Shown in pieces: positions 6,848 to 14,071 of a DNA stretch of 25,549 nucleotides (positions are counted from its first letter, which is position 1; the number at the start of each line of letters is the position of its first letter). The notes below the pieces were generated by a model. That model saw only the letters and a program-made list of their open reading frames with translations. It searched no databases and was not told where the DNA came from. The DNA comes from CAZHLD01 sp964533185 (GTDB lineage: Bacteria; Acidobacteriota; Terriglobia; Acidiferrales; UBA7541), in NCBI GenBank assembly GCA_964533185.1, contig CAZHLD010000040.1:1-25549 (forward strand), in the 5' to 3' direction. A program made the translations under genes and the position numbers.

Positions 6848-7804
6848 TTGTGCGAAACGATGTGCGGACGCATCCTAGCAAATATGGGTGTATTCGAGCG
6901 CGCCCGGAGGGCTCTGCGACTGAAGACTGCGCCCGCGGAAATGGCGCCGGCCGGAGTGGGGCTGGCACTGGGCGGCGGATTTGCGCGGGGCTTTGCGCAT
7001 CTGGGCGTGATCCAGGTGCTGGAAGAAAGCGGCGTCAAGGTTACGCACCTTGCGGGGTCGAGCATCGGAAGCCTGCTGGGAGCGGCGTATGCGGCAGGCG
7101 AACCGGTGGAGCGCATTGCGGCAGAGGGGCGGCGCATTCGCTTCCGGGACTTTGGCCGGTGGACGCTCTCGAGGCTGGGGCTGGCGTCGAACGACCGGCT
7201 GGGCGAGCTGGTGCGGCGCAGCTTCCGTGTGCAGACGTTTGAGGAGTTGAAGATCCCAACGGCGGTGGTGGCTACGGACCTGGGCACGGGGGAACCGTTT
7301 GTGATTACGAGCGGGAGGCTGGACGAGGCGATCCGAGCGAGCTGCGCGTTCCCGGGACTGTTTGAGCCGGTGCAGGCTGGCGAGCGGTGGCTGGCCGACG
7401 GCGGTCTGGTGGCGCCGGTGCCGGCGCAGGCGGCGCGGGAACTTGGCGCAGGATTGGTGATCGGCGTATCGGTAGGATTCAATCTCTGGAACGGCGATGC
7501 GCCCACGAACTTATTCCAGGTAGTGAACCGGGCCGTTTCTGCGGCGCAGAAGAATCAGGGTGCGGCGTGGAGAGGGTATGCCGACCTGGTGATCGAGCCG
7601 GAAGTGCATGGGATCGATTGGGACCACTTCCATCGCGTCGACGAGGCCGTCGCCGCCGGAGCTGCGGCAATGCGGGCGGCGCTGCCGCGACTCACCGAGC
7701 TGCTGAGCAAGGCGACGGCAGGCCGCGGCGGGAACGGCCGGGCGACCGATTCGCTGGCGTCGCGAGCGTCGCAGGAGAAGCCGGGCGCCCAAGGAGCGGC
7801 GTAG
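6848..7804 (+). CDS. Patatin-like phospholipase (RssA/NTE type)
   Basis: A 318-aa cytoplasmic or membrane-associated serine lipase-fold protein. The three family signatures are present: the glycine-rich oxyanion loop LGGGFARGFAHLG (41-53), the nucleophile elbow GSSIG (Ser72), and the catalytic Asp in ADGG (Asp184), giving a Ser-Asp dyad. FEELKIPTAVVATDL is also typical. The start is uncertain. GGGAGG at 6838-6843 favours TTG 6848; ATG 6860 and ATG 6884 also occur in frame and change only the N-terminus before the domain. An ACCAAC/GTTGGT hairpin (6814-6835) precedes the ribosome-binding site. Members hydrolyse phospholipid or lysophospholipid acyl esters; the exact substrate is unknown. A membrane protein gene and a phosphatase gene follow on the same strand. 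Confidence 0.9.
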   Translation: MCETMCGRILANMGVFERARRALRLKTAPAEMAPAGVGLALGGGFARGFAHLGVIQVLEESGVKVTHLAGSSIGSLLGAAYAAGEPVERIAAEGRRIRFRDFGRWTLSRLGLASNDRLGELVRRSFRVQTFEELKIPTAVVATDLGTGEPFVITSGRLDEAIRASCAFPGLFEPVQAGERWLADGGLVAPVPAQAARELGAGLVIGVSVGFNLWNGDAPTNLFQVVNRAVSAAQKNQGAAWRGYADLVIEPEVHGIDWDHFHRVDEAVAAGAAAMRAALPRLTELLSKATAGRGGNGRATDSLASRASQEKPGAQGAA

Positions 7805-7964
7805 CGATGAAACGCGCGGTGGAGTGGGTACCGGCGATGGTTTCCTTTCTGACGTTGCGCTGGCAGGAAAGCTGCGAGAACCCGGCGGTGTTCTGCTACC
7901 GTATTGGTTCGGGGCTGCTGGCCGAGCGCAGGTCACGCCGAAGCGGTGAGGACTCCCCGGCAAG

Positions 7965-8642
7965 ATGCTCGAATCCATCAAAGAGTTTTTCCGGTTTGTC
8001 TACGACGTCCAGGGGCTGATTCAGTGGGGCGGGACGCTGCTGGTCTGCGTGATCGTTTTTGTTGAGACGGGCCTCTTCGTCGGGTTTTTCCTTCCGGGCG
8101 ATTCCCTTCTGGTAAGCGCGGGTATTTTTGCGGCGGCGGGCCTTTTGGACCTTTGGGCGCTGCTGACGCTGGTGGCAGCGTGCGCGGTGGTGGGCGACCA
8201 AGTGGGCTACTGGATCGGTCGGAAGGCCGGGCAGACGCTCTACCAGCGCGAGGATTCGTTCTTCTTCCGGAAGCGGCACCTCGAGCAGGCACACAACTTT
8301 TACGAAAAATATGGCGGGAAAACAATCATCCTGGCGCGGTTTGTGCCAATTGCACGGACGTTTGCGCCAGCGGTGGCAGGCGCGGCGGAGATGAACTACC
8401 GGAAATTTGTCAGCTACAACGTAATCGGCGGGATCCTGTGGGTGTGGAGCATGGTGCTGGGCGGGTATTTTCTGGGCCGGCTCGTGGGGCCCGAGGTGCT
8501 CAGCAAGAGAATCCACTGGGTGATTGCGGTTGTCGTGTTCCTTTCGATCCTGCCGGTGTTTTATGAAGCGTGGCGGGCGCGACGCAAGAAGAACCTGAAC
8601 GCGGCGGCACCAGTAGCTGTCGCAAAGCCCGAGCACGAGTAA
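7965..8642 (+). CDS. DedA family membrane protein
   Basis: A 225-aa integral membrane protein. Hallmarks include VFVETGLFVGFFLPGDSLLVSAG (32-54), with the conserved acidic residues Glu34 and Asp46 of the re-entrant loop, and YGGKTIILARFVPIARTFAPAVAGAAEM (116-143), which carries the family's Arg and Pro residues. Further helices end near residue 195 and a basic tail (RARRKKN) follows. DedA proteins are proposed lipid scramblases or transporters (undecaprenyl-phosphate or phosphatidylethanolamine) linked to proton motive force. Only 2 nt separate it from the following HAD gene, so they form an operon. The 160 nt between the patatin gene and this one hold nothing recognisable. Confidence 0.92.
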   Translation: MLESIKEFFRFVYDVQGLIQWGGTLLVCVIVFVETGLFVGFFLPGDSLLVSAGIFAAAGLLDLWALLTLVAACAVVGDQVGYWIGRKAGQTLYQREDSFFFRKRHLEQAHNFYEKYGGKTIILARFVPIARTFAPAVAGAAEMNYRKFVSYNVIGGILWVWSMVLGGYFLGRLVGPEVLSKRIHWVIAVVVFLSILPVFYEAWRARRKKNLNAAAPVAVAKPEHE

Positions 8643-8644
8643 CC

Positions 8645-9280
8645 GTGGCCAGCGGCAATGAATTCCCTACCCCGCAGGCAATCCTCTTCGACATCGGCCG
8701 AGTGATTGTGCGTGTGGACGTGCGTCGGGCGGCTGAGCCACTGGGCGTGGCCGCTGGTATGGCTCCAGCCGAAATCTGGCGCGCGATCGAGACCGACCCG
8801 CGCTGGAGCGACTGGCAAGAAGGGCGCATTTCCGTGCAAGACTGGCATGAGCACCTGACGCGGCGGTTCGGCGTGCGGCTGGGATTTGAGGAGTTCTGTG
8901 AGGTGTGGAACCGGGCGCTTGACCCGGAGACGGTCCTCGCAGAGAAACTGTTTGCCGAGCTGGGGCGACGGTTCCGGCTGGCGCTGCTTTCAAATACCGA
9001 CCCGATCCACGTGGCGCACATGGAGTCGAACTTTGGATTCATGCGGCACTTCCCTGCCGCTGCACGAGTCTATTCATGTGCTGTCGGCGCGAGCAAGCCG
9101 AGCCCGGCGATTTACGCGAAAGGGATTGCTGCGTGCGGCGTGCCGGCCGCGGAGATCCTCTATGTGGATGATGTGGCGGAGTACGTCGAGGCGGGGCGGC
9201 GGGCGGGGTTGAAGGGGGTGCAGTTTGTGGGTGCGGGGGAGCTGTTGAAAGAGTTGAGGCACAAAGGGCTGATCGAATAA
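8645..9280 (+). CDS. HAD-superfamily phosphatase (YihX-like)
   Basis: A 211-aa protein from GTG 8645, 2 nt after the DedA stop. A longer frame from GTG 8570 would run antiphase inside dedA and is less likely. Motif I is AILFDIGRVIVRVD, with nucleophile Asp16 and Gly at +2; this DxG variant is seen in alpha-D-glucose-1-phosphatase YihX (FDLGNVIVDID). Motif II is SNT (116-118), motif III is Lys151 in SKPSPAIY, and motif IV is YVDD (Asp175/176). The alpha-helical cap lies at residues 30-105, giving the HAD-IA architecture. The substrate is probably a sugar phosphate or small phosphomonoester; the YihX resemblance rests on motif I only. Confidence 0.85.
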   Translation: MASGNEFPTPQAILFDIGRVIVRVDVRRAAEPLGVAAGMAPAEIWRAIETDPRWSDWQEGRISVQDWHEHLTRRFGVRLGFEEFCEVWNRALDPETVLAEKLFAELGRRFRLALLSNTDPIHVAHMESNFGFMRHFPAAARVYSCAVGASKPSPAIYAKGIAACGVPAAEILYVDDVAEYVEAGRRAGLKGVQFVGAGELLKELRHKGLIE

Positions 9281-9388
9281 GGGGCGAAATGGCGGAGAGA
9301 GAGTAAAGAATCCTAGTACTAGTACCCAGTCAGAAGCCGCCTGAGTTTATGAAAACCTGCTAAATCATTCACTGGATGGACGATAGAG

Positions 9389-9446
9389 AGGGCTGGCAGG
9401 CGTCAAGCTTTGGCGCAAAAGATGCTATTTGAAAGGCGCCAGCCCT
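9389..9446. other. Long-looped inverted repeat before the coiled-coil gene
   Basis: AGGGCTGGC (9389-9397) and GCCAGCCCT (9438-9446) are perfect 9-nt arms around a 40-nt loop. The element ends 17 nt before ATG 9464, just ahead of GGAGGGGG. It could be a 5' leader structure; function unknown. Confidence 0.45.
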
Positions 9447-9463
9447 AAAATGGAGGGGGAGAA

Positions 9464-10309
9464 ATGGGAAACGATAAAGTGGTGGAAATGGAGAAGAGCG
9501 CGCCAAGATGGGTGGCGCCAGCGGTGGTGGTTGCGGTGCTGCTTGCCGTGGTGGGGGCGTGGTTCGGATGGAGCGCGAGTTCCCAGTTGCACGAGACCCG
9601 GCAGGCGATGAGTACGGAGATGAAGCAGGCCGACCAGAACCTGGCCAGGGAGGTAGCCGAGTTGCGGCAGCGTGTGGCCGTGAGTGACAAGGCCAGCGCC
9701 GAGCTGCAGAGCGATCTGGGCGTGGTGGCCAAGCGGCTGAACGTGACGCAGGGCCAGTGGAAGAAGGCACGTGAGGAAGCGGCCCGTCTGCAGGCAGAGA
9801 ACACCAAGCAACTGGCGGCAATGGACACGGCAGTGAAGAGCGAGCTGGCAACGAAGGCTTCGGCCGAAGAGGTGAAGGCGGTCAGCTCGGAAGTCAGCGT
9901 GGTGCGCACAGACTTGAACAGCACGATCGAAAACCTGAAGATGGCGCGGGGCGAGCTGGGCACGCTGATCGCGCGGAACAGCGAGGAGATCTCGGTTCTG
10001 CGACGGCTGGGCGAACGGGACTACCTGGAGTTTACGATCGAAGGCAAGCAGCCGCAGAAGGTGGGCGCGATCACGGTGCAACTGCGCGGAACGAACACGA
10101 AGCGGAGCCAGTTCACCGTGGCGATGACGGTGGACGACCTGCGTGTGGAGAAGAAGAACCGGCAAGTGAACGAGCCGATCTATTTCTACACGCGCGGCGG
10201 GCGACAGCCACTCGAGCTGGTGATCAACAAGGTGGACAAAAACAAGGTAGTGGGCTACCTGAGCATCCCGAAGTCCAACCAGGTGGCAACGGCCTCATCG
10301 GGGAAGTAG
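9464..10309 (+). CDS. Membrane-anchored coiled-coil protein
   Basis: A 281-aa protein with a strong ribosome-binding site (GGAGGGGG). Residues 17-38 (VAPAVVVAVLLAVVGAWFGW) form one membrane helix with a short acidic/basic N-terminus inside. Residues about 40-180 are rich in heptad-like Ala/Leu/Glu/Lys (LAREVAELRQRV, LQSDLGVVAKRL, ARLQAENTKQL), consistent with a long coiled coil. The C-terminal 95 residues (YLEFTIEGKQPQKVGAITVQLRG onward) look like a beta domain with several basic residues. No catalytic motif is seen and I do not recognise a named family. It probably protrudes into the periplasm as a stalk. A strong terminator follows, so it is a single-gene unit. Confidence 0.8.
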   Translation: MGNDKVVEMEKSAPRWVAPAVVVAVLLAVVGAWFGWSASSQLHETRQAMSTEMKQADQNLAREVAELRQRVAVSDKASAELQSDLGVVAKRLNVTQGQWKKAREEAARLQAENTKQLAAMDTAVKSELATKASAEEVKAVSSEVSVVRTDLNSTIENLKMARGELGTLIARNSEEISVLRRLGERDYLEFTIEGKQPQKVGAITVQLRGTNTKRSQFTVAMTVDDLRVEKKNRQVNEPIYFYTRGGRQPLELVINKVDKNKVVGYLSIPKSNQVATASSGK

Positions 10310-10345
10310 TAGGCCGCACTCACCGTATTTCCCGACCATAGAACG

Positions 10346-10388
10346 CCGGGCCCGCAGGCGAACGCTTGCCGGCCCGGTTTTTTTTCTT
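10346..10388 (+). terminator. Rho-independent terminator after the coiled-coil gene
   Basis: A GC-rich hairpin (CCGGGCC ... GGCCCGG, with further pairing of GCAGGCG/CTTGC around AACG) is followed directly by eight T residues (10378-10385). It isolates the coiled-coil gene from the downstream sugar cluster. Confidence 0.85.
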
Positions 10389-10441
10389 GCGTGCAAGGTC
10401 AAGCGGGCCTGAACAAATGTTTGAGGGCGGGCCGGTTTTCC

Positions 10442-10470
10442 TTGCGCTGCGATGGAGCGGTTGTTAAGAT
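10442..10470 (+). promoter_or_regulatory. Promoter of the glucosylglycerate cluster
   Basis: TTGCGC (10442-10447), exactly 17 nt, TAAGAT (10465-10470). The expected start is near 10477, giving a leader of about 143 nt before ATG 10620 with GAGGAGG as ribosome-binding site. The leader is long enough for regulation, but no known riboswitch is recognised. Together with the terminator upstream this accounts for the 310-nt gene-free stretch 10310-10619. Confidence 0.55.
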
Positions 10471-10619
10471 TTTCGTGTAGGAAAACATGCGCGGGCCTCT
10501 CAATCGGCCCAAGACGTTCAAACGCAACCCGGCGCCGGCGGCCTCACAAGCGACGAATCGGCAGTTCGCACGCGATAGCGGAATACTCTGGAAACAAAAC
10601 CCGGCCCGAGGAGGATCCG

Positions 10620-11894
10620 ATGTCCGACTTCTACCAAACCGGAGTCATTGCTACACTTCACCGTCTGGGGGAGCACAAACTAGAGCCCTTGGAGCAGCAG
10701 CTCGAGCGGTTTGCGGAGCTGCAACCAATTGCTCTAGTACTGCCGGCACTTTACTCGGAGTTTGAGAAGCCAGCCATGGAGGGAATCCTGCGCGAGTTGG
10801 CCCAGGTCCGGTACCTGAAGCAGGTCGTGATGGTGTTGGCACAGGCGAGCGAGGCACAGTACCGCGAGGTGCATGAGCGGCTGGCGGGTCTGCCGGGGGA
10901 GGTGCGCATCATCTGGAACGATGGACCGCGGGTGCAATCGCTCTATCGGATGTTGCGTGAAAACGGGCTGGAGGTGGGACCGGACGGCAAGGGGCGGTCG
11001 TGCTGGATGGCGTATGGATACGTGCTGGCGAGCCGACGAGCCGATGTGATCGCGCTGCACGACTGCGACATCGTGAATTACTCGCGCGAGCTGCTGGCGC
11101 GACTGTGCTTCCCGGTGGTGAGCCCGCACATCAACTTCGAATTCTGCAAGGGGTTTTATGCGCGCGTGAGCGACCGGATGCACGGGCGAGTGACGCGGCT
11201 CTTGGTAACACCGTTGGTGCGGACGCTGCAATCGCTCTACGGCTTCCTGCCATTCCTGCAGTACCTAGACAGCTTCCGCTACCCACTGGCGGGTGAGTTT
11301 GCCATGCAGGCGGACTTGGCGCGGGTGAACCGCATCCCCTGGGACTGGGGGCTTGAAGTGGGGGTGCTGGCGGAGGTGTACCGAAACTGCTCGGTGAAGC
11401 GCATCTGCCAGGTGGATATTTCCGAAAACTACGAGCACAAGCACCAAGAGCTTTCGCCGGGAGACCCGTCGAAAGGGCTGATGAAGATGGCGGTGGACAT
11501 CGCTAAGACTCTCTTCCGAATTCTGGCGAGCGAAGGCGTGGCGTTTGACCAAGGACGGATCCAGACCATGCTCACGCCCTACGTGCGCACAGCGGAGGAC
11601 ACGATCACGCGGTACCACGCCGACGCGATGATCAACGGGCTGATCTTCGACCGGCATGAGGAAGAAACGGCGGTGGAAACATTTGCGCAGGCGCTGAAGC
11701 TGGCGAGCGACGAGTTTTTCGCCGATCCGCTGGGGGCGCCGCTGATCCCCAACTGGGCGCGCGTAAGCGCGGCACTGCCGGGATTTTTGGGGTCGCTGCA
11801 GGAAGCGGTGGACGCGGACAACGCTGAGCTGGGACACAAGCTACTGTACATGCGGGCGGGGGGAGAAGAAGTAGGCGGGAGAAGAAAAGGCTAG
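10620..11894 (+). CDS. gpgS: Glucosyl-3-phosphoglycerate synthase (GT81)
   Basis: A 424-aa GT-A fold glycosyltransferase from ATG 10620 behind GAGGAGG. GpgS transfers glucose from an NDP-glucose to 3-phosphoglycerate, the first step to glucosylglycerate. Features include IALVLPALYSEFEKP (37-51) as nucleotide-binding start; GKGRSCWMAYGYVLA (123-137), which contains the GKG loop; the metal-binding DCD (148-150) in IALHDCDIVNYSRELLARL; then ARVSDRMHGRVTRL (181-194), LDSFRYPLAGEFAM (216-229) and WGLEVGVLAEVYRN (243-256). These blocks are recognisable from GpgS of the Persephonella/archaeal type rather than the shorter actinobacterial form. It is first in a cluster with another glycosyltransferase, a membrane protein and a matching HAD phosphatase. 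GDP-mannose as donor (MpgS activity) is the main alternative. Confidence 0.8.
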   Translation: MSDFYQTGVIATLHRLGEHKLEPLEQQLERFAELQPIALVLPALYSEFEKPAMEGILRELAQVRYLKQVVMVLAQASEAQYREVHERLAGLPGEVRIIWNDGPRVQSLYRMLRENGLEVGPDGKGRSCWMAYGYVLASRRADVIALHDCDIVNYSRELLARLCFPVVSPHINFEFCKGFYARVSDRMHGRVTRLLVTPLVRTLQSLYGFLPFLQYLDSFRYPLAGEFAMQADLARVNRIPWDWGLEVGVLAEVYRNCSVKRICQVDISENYEHKHQELSPGDPSKGLMKMAVDIAKTLFRILASEGVAFDQGRIQTMLTPYVRTAEDTITRYHADAMINGLIFDRHEEETAVETFAQALKLASDEFFADPLGAPLIPNWARVSAALPGFLGSLQEAVDADNAELGHKLLYMRAGGEEVGGRRKG

Positions 11895-11928
11895 AGTTTG
11901 TCGTACTTGAGCAACAGGAGAGGGGGAG

Positions 11929-11951
11929 GGACAGGCTAAAGCCTGTCCTAC
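11929..11951. repeat. REP-like hairpin between gpgS and the second glycosyltransferase
   Basis: GGACAGGC (11929-11936), loop TAAA, GCCTGTCC (11941-11948), followed by TAC. It ends 11-13 nt before GTG 11962 and so sits where a ribosome-binding site would be expected. Confidence 0.65.
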
Positions 11952-11961
11952 GGGCGGCGAC

Positions 11962-13260
11962 GTGGACAATTTTCTGCCCAGCGAACTAATTGCGCGGCTA
12001 AAGGAGACTGGCGAAACGGAGATTGTTGCCGGGATCCCGAGCTACAACAACGCGCGGACGATCGGTCAGGTGGTGCGTGCGGTGGCCGCGGGGTTGGCGA
12101 AGTATTTTCCCGACCGCAAGGCCGTGATCGTAAACTCAGACGGCGGGTCGAAAGACGGGACGCGGGAGGCGGTGCTGAATGCCGAGGTGGATCACAACGC
12201 GCTGCTACAAGTCTCCTACCCGGTGAGCCCGGTGCAGCGGATTTCGACGGCCTACGCGGGCATTCCGGGTAAGGGGAGCGCGTTTCGGACGATCTTCGCA
12301 GTGGCGAAACACCTGAATGCGAAGGCGTGCGTGGTGGTGGACTCGGACCTGAGAAGCATCTCGCCGCAGTGGGTGGAGCTACTGGTGCGGCCGGTGGTGG
12401 ACCGCGAGTTTGACTTCATCGCGCCGTACTACTTGCGGCACAAATACGACGGGACAATCACGAACAGCATCATCTACCCGATGACGCGGGCGATGTTCGG
12501 CCAGCAGGTGCGACAGCCGATCGGCGGGGACTTCGGAATTTCCGGGAAGCTGGCGGCGCGATACCTGGAGAAGGACGTCTGGGAAACGGACGTGGCACGG
12601 TTTGGCGTGGACATCTGGATGACGCTAGTGGCGATTGCCGAGGGCTTCCGCGTGGGGCAGTCGTATCTGGGTGCAAAGCTGCACGACGCCAAGGACCCGG
12701 GCGCGGACCTGACGAGCATGTTCCGACAGGTGGTGGGGTCGCTCTTTGGGTTGATGGAGACGTACGAGAAAACGTGGCAAAGCGTCGAGGGATCAAAGGC
12801 CGTGCCGATGTTTGGTTTCCCGTTTGACGTGGGGCTCGAGCCGATCCCCGTGAACGTGGAGCGGATGGAGCACGCTTTCACGCAGGGGACGCGGGACCTG
12901 CGGGAGATCTACGCAGAGTTTCTCTCGCCAGGAACGCTGGATGCGTTGACGGCGTGCGGGCAAGTTGGGGAGGGCGCGGCATTCCGTCTGCCGGATCAAC
13001 TCTGGGTGCACACGGTGTATGAGTATGCCGCGGCGTATCACCGGCGGGCGATTGACCGGGATCACCTGATGCAGTCGCTGGTGCCGTTGTACCTGGGGAG
13101 GACGGCGTCGTTTGTACTGGAAGTGCAGGAAAGCACGGCGCGAGAGGTGGAAGAACGGATCGAAAAGCTGTGCGAAGTCTTCGAGGCGGAAAAAGGCTAC
13201 CTGACCGCGCTCTGGCTGGCGGGCGCGGGAAAGGAGAAGACACATGCAGGGACTGTTTGA
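11962..13260 (+). CDS. GT-A fold glycosyltransferase, distantly mannosylglycerate-synthase-like
   Basis: A 432-aa protein. It shows VAGIPSYNNARTIGQVV (22-38), the start of a GT2-like Rossmann core; SDGGSKDGT (59-67); the IPGKGSAFRT loop (101-110); the metal-binding DSD (127-129); RQPIGGDFGIS (184-194); and FGVDIWMTLVAIAEGFRVG (214-232) with a later KLHD that could give the metal-ligand His241. The order PGKG, D-x-D, QP-x-GG, GIDxxxT parallels GT78 mannosylglycerate synthase, which suggests an acceptor of glycerate or sugar-glycerate type. The helical C-terminal third also matches that layout. The start is GTG 11962 with no good ribosome-binding site, immediately after a hairpin. The likely role is adding a second sugar to glucosyl-(3-phospho)glycerate; this is inference from context, and donor and acceptor are unknown. 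Confidence 0.8.
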   Translation: MDNFLPSELIARLKETGETEIVAGIPSYNNARTIGQVVRAVAAGLAKYFPDRKAVIVNSDGGSKDGTREAVLNAEVDHNALLQVSYPVSPVQRISTAYAGIPGKGSAFRTIFAVAKHLNAKACVVVDSDLRSISPQWVELLVRPVVDREFDFIAPYYLRHKYDGTITNSIIYPMTRAMFGQQVRQPIGGDFGISGKLAARYLEKDVWETDVARFGVDIWMTLVAIAEGFRVGQSYLGAKLHDAKDPGADLTSMFRQVVGSLFGLMETYEKTWQSVEGSKAVPMFGFPFDVGLEPIPVNVERMEHAFTQGTRDLREIYAEFLSPGTLDALTACGQVGEGAAFRLPDQLWVHTVYEYAAAYHRRAIDRDHLMQSLVPLYLGRTASFVLEVQESTAREVEERIEKLCEVFEAEKGYLTALWLAGAGKEKTHAGTV

Positions 13261-13945
13261 ACGAGCGTTCATCGAACCATTCCACCGGCTGGCGGAGCAG
13301 TTGAAGGTGGTGCTGCCCGGGCTGATGACAGTAGTGGTCATCCTCGTGGTGGGAGGGGCATTGGCTTACCTGATCCGGGGGACGGTGTACTGGGTGTTGC
13401 GCAAGGCGCACTTCGACCGCCTGGCGGCGCGGACGGGCTGGGCGGAGGCGATCGAACGGACGCGAATTTTTCGCTCAGCTTCGGACTTTGGCGCGCGGGT
13501 GGCGCAGGGGACGGTGTGGCTGCTGATCATTCTGTTTGCGCTGAGCGCGATCGGGTCGCCGCTGACGGAGGACCTGCTGGAGCGGTTTTTCCGCTTTGTC
13601 CCCGACCTGATCACAGCGATTCTCGTGCTGTTGCTGGGGTCGGTGATCAGCAAGTTTCTGGCGCGGAGCACGCTGCTGGCGGCAGTGAACGCTCAGTGGG
13701 CGGGGGCACGGTTGCTGGCCGGAGGCGTGCGCGTGTTGGTGATGAGCCTGGCGGTGGTGATCGCTCTGGAGCAAATCCGAATCGGGCGGACGGCGCTGCT
13801 GACGAGCTTTGCCATCCTGTTCGCAGGCATCGTGATTGCCGCGGCGATTGCGTTTGGGTTAGCCGGACGCGAGCTGGCACGGGAGTGGCTCGAGCGGCAA
13901 ATGAGGACAAGGGCGGCGGAAGAAGAGGTTTTCAGGCATCTCTAA
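13244..13945 (+). CDS. Conserved-TM-helix membrane protein, MscS-channel related
   Basis: A 233-aa polytopic membrane protein. The ATG at 13244 overlaps the glycosyltransferase stop by 17 nt and has AAGGAG upstream, so the two are tightly coupled. Five hydrophobic segments are seen at about 24-44, 87-106, 118-137, 150-172 and 178-203. The repeated pattern (FVPDLITAILVLLLGSVISKFLARST) and the glycine-rich last helix (AIAFGLAGRELAREWLE) match the conserved TM helix found in MscS-type small-conductance channels. The MscS beta domain and cytoplasmic vestibule are missing, since the protein ends 20-25 residues after the last helix. It may therefore be a regulator, a minimal channel or a partner subunit. 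Its place inside an osmolyte operon argues for a role in osmotic response; channel activity is unproven. Confidence 0.78.
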   Translation: MQGLFERAFIEPFHRLAEQLKVVLPGLMTVVVILVVGGALAYLIRGTVYWVLRKAHFDRLAARTGWAEAIERTRIFRSASDFGARVAQGTVWLLIILFALSAIGSPLTEDLLERFFRFVPDLITAILVLLLGSVISKFLARSTLLAAVNAQWAGARLLAGGVRVLVMSLAVVIALEQIRIGRTALLTSFAILFAGIVIAAAIAFGLAGRELAREWLERQMRTRAAEEEVFRHL

Positions 13946-13956
13946 GAAGCGGTCGC

Positions 13957-14026
13957 ATTCAGCGATCAGCTTTCAACATTCAGCGGTCAGCTTTCGTTGG
14001 CCATTATTTGTTGTCCGTTATCCGTC
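13957..14026 (+). repeat. Degenerate heptamer array C (ten units)
   Basis: It starts 11 nt after the stop at 13945 and keeps a strict 7-nt phase through ten units. The array shifts in sequence from the NNTCAGC type (ATTCAGC, GATCAGC, TTTCAAC, ATTCAGC, GGTCAGC) to the NTCCGTN type (TTTCGTT, then GTCCGTT, ATCCGTC) without losing phase. Confidence 0.8.
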
Positions 14027-14071
14027 AAAAGACGCTAGAGTCAGAAGACCGCTTCGTGTGCGTGGGGAGCG

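Noticed and set aside
7807..8019. ATG 7807 just after the patatin stop could start a 70-codon gene.
   Set aside because: It runs into dedA out of frame, has a weak ribosome-binding site and no recognisable protein features.
13957..14026. Heptamer array considered as a CRISPR or tandem minisatellite.
   Set aside because: Units are 7 nt with no spacers, no cas genes are present, and units are degenerate rather than identical.
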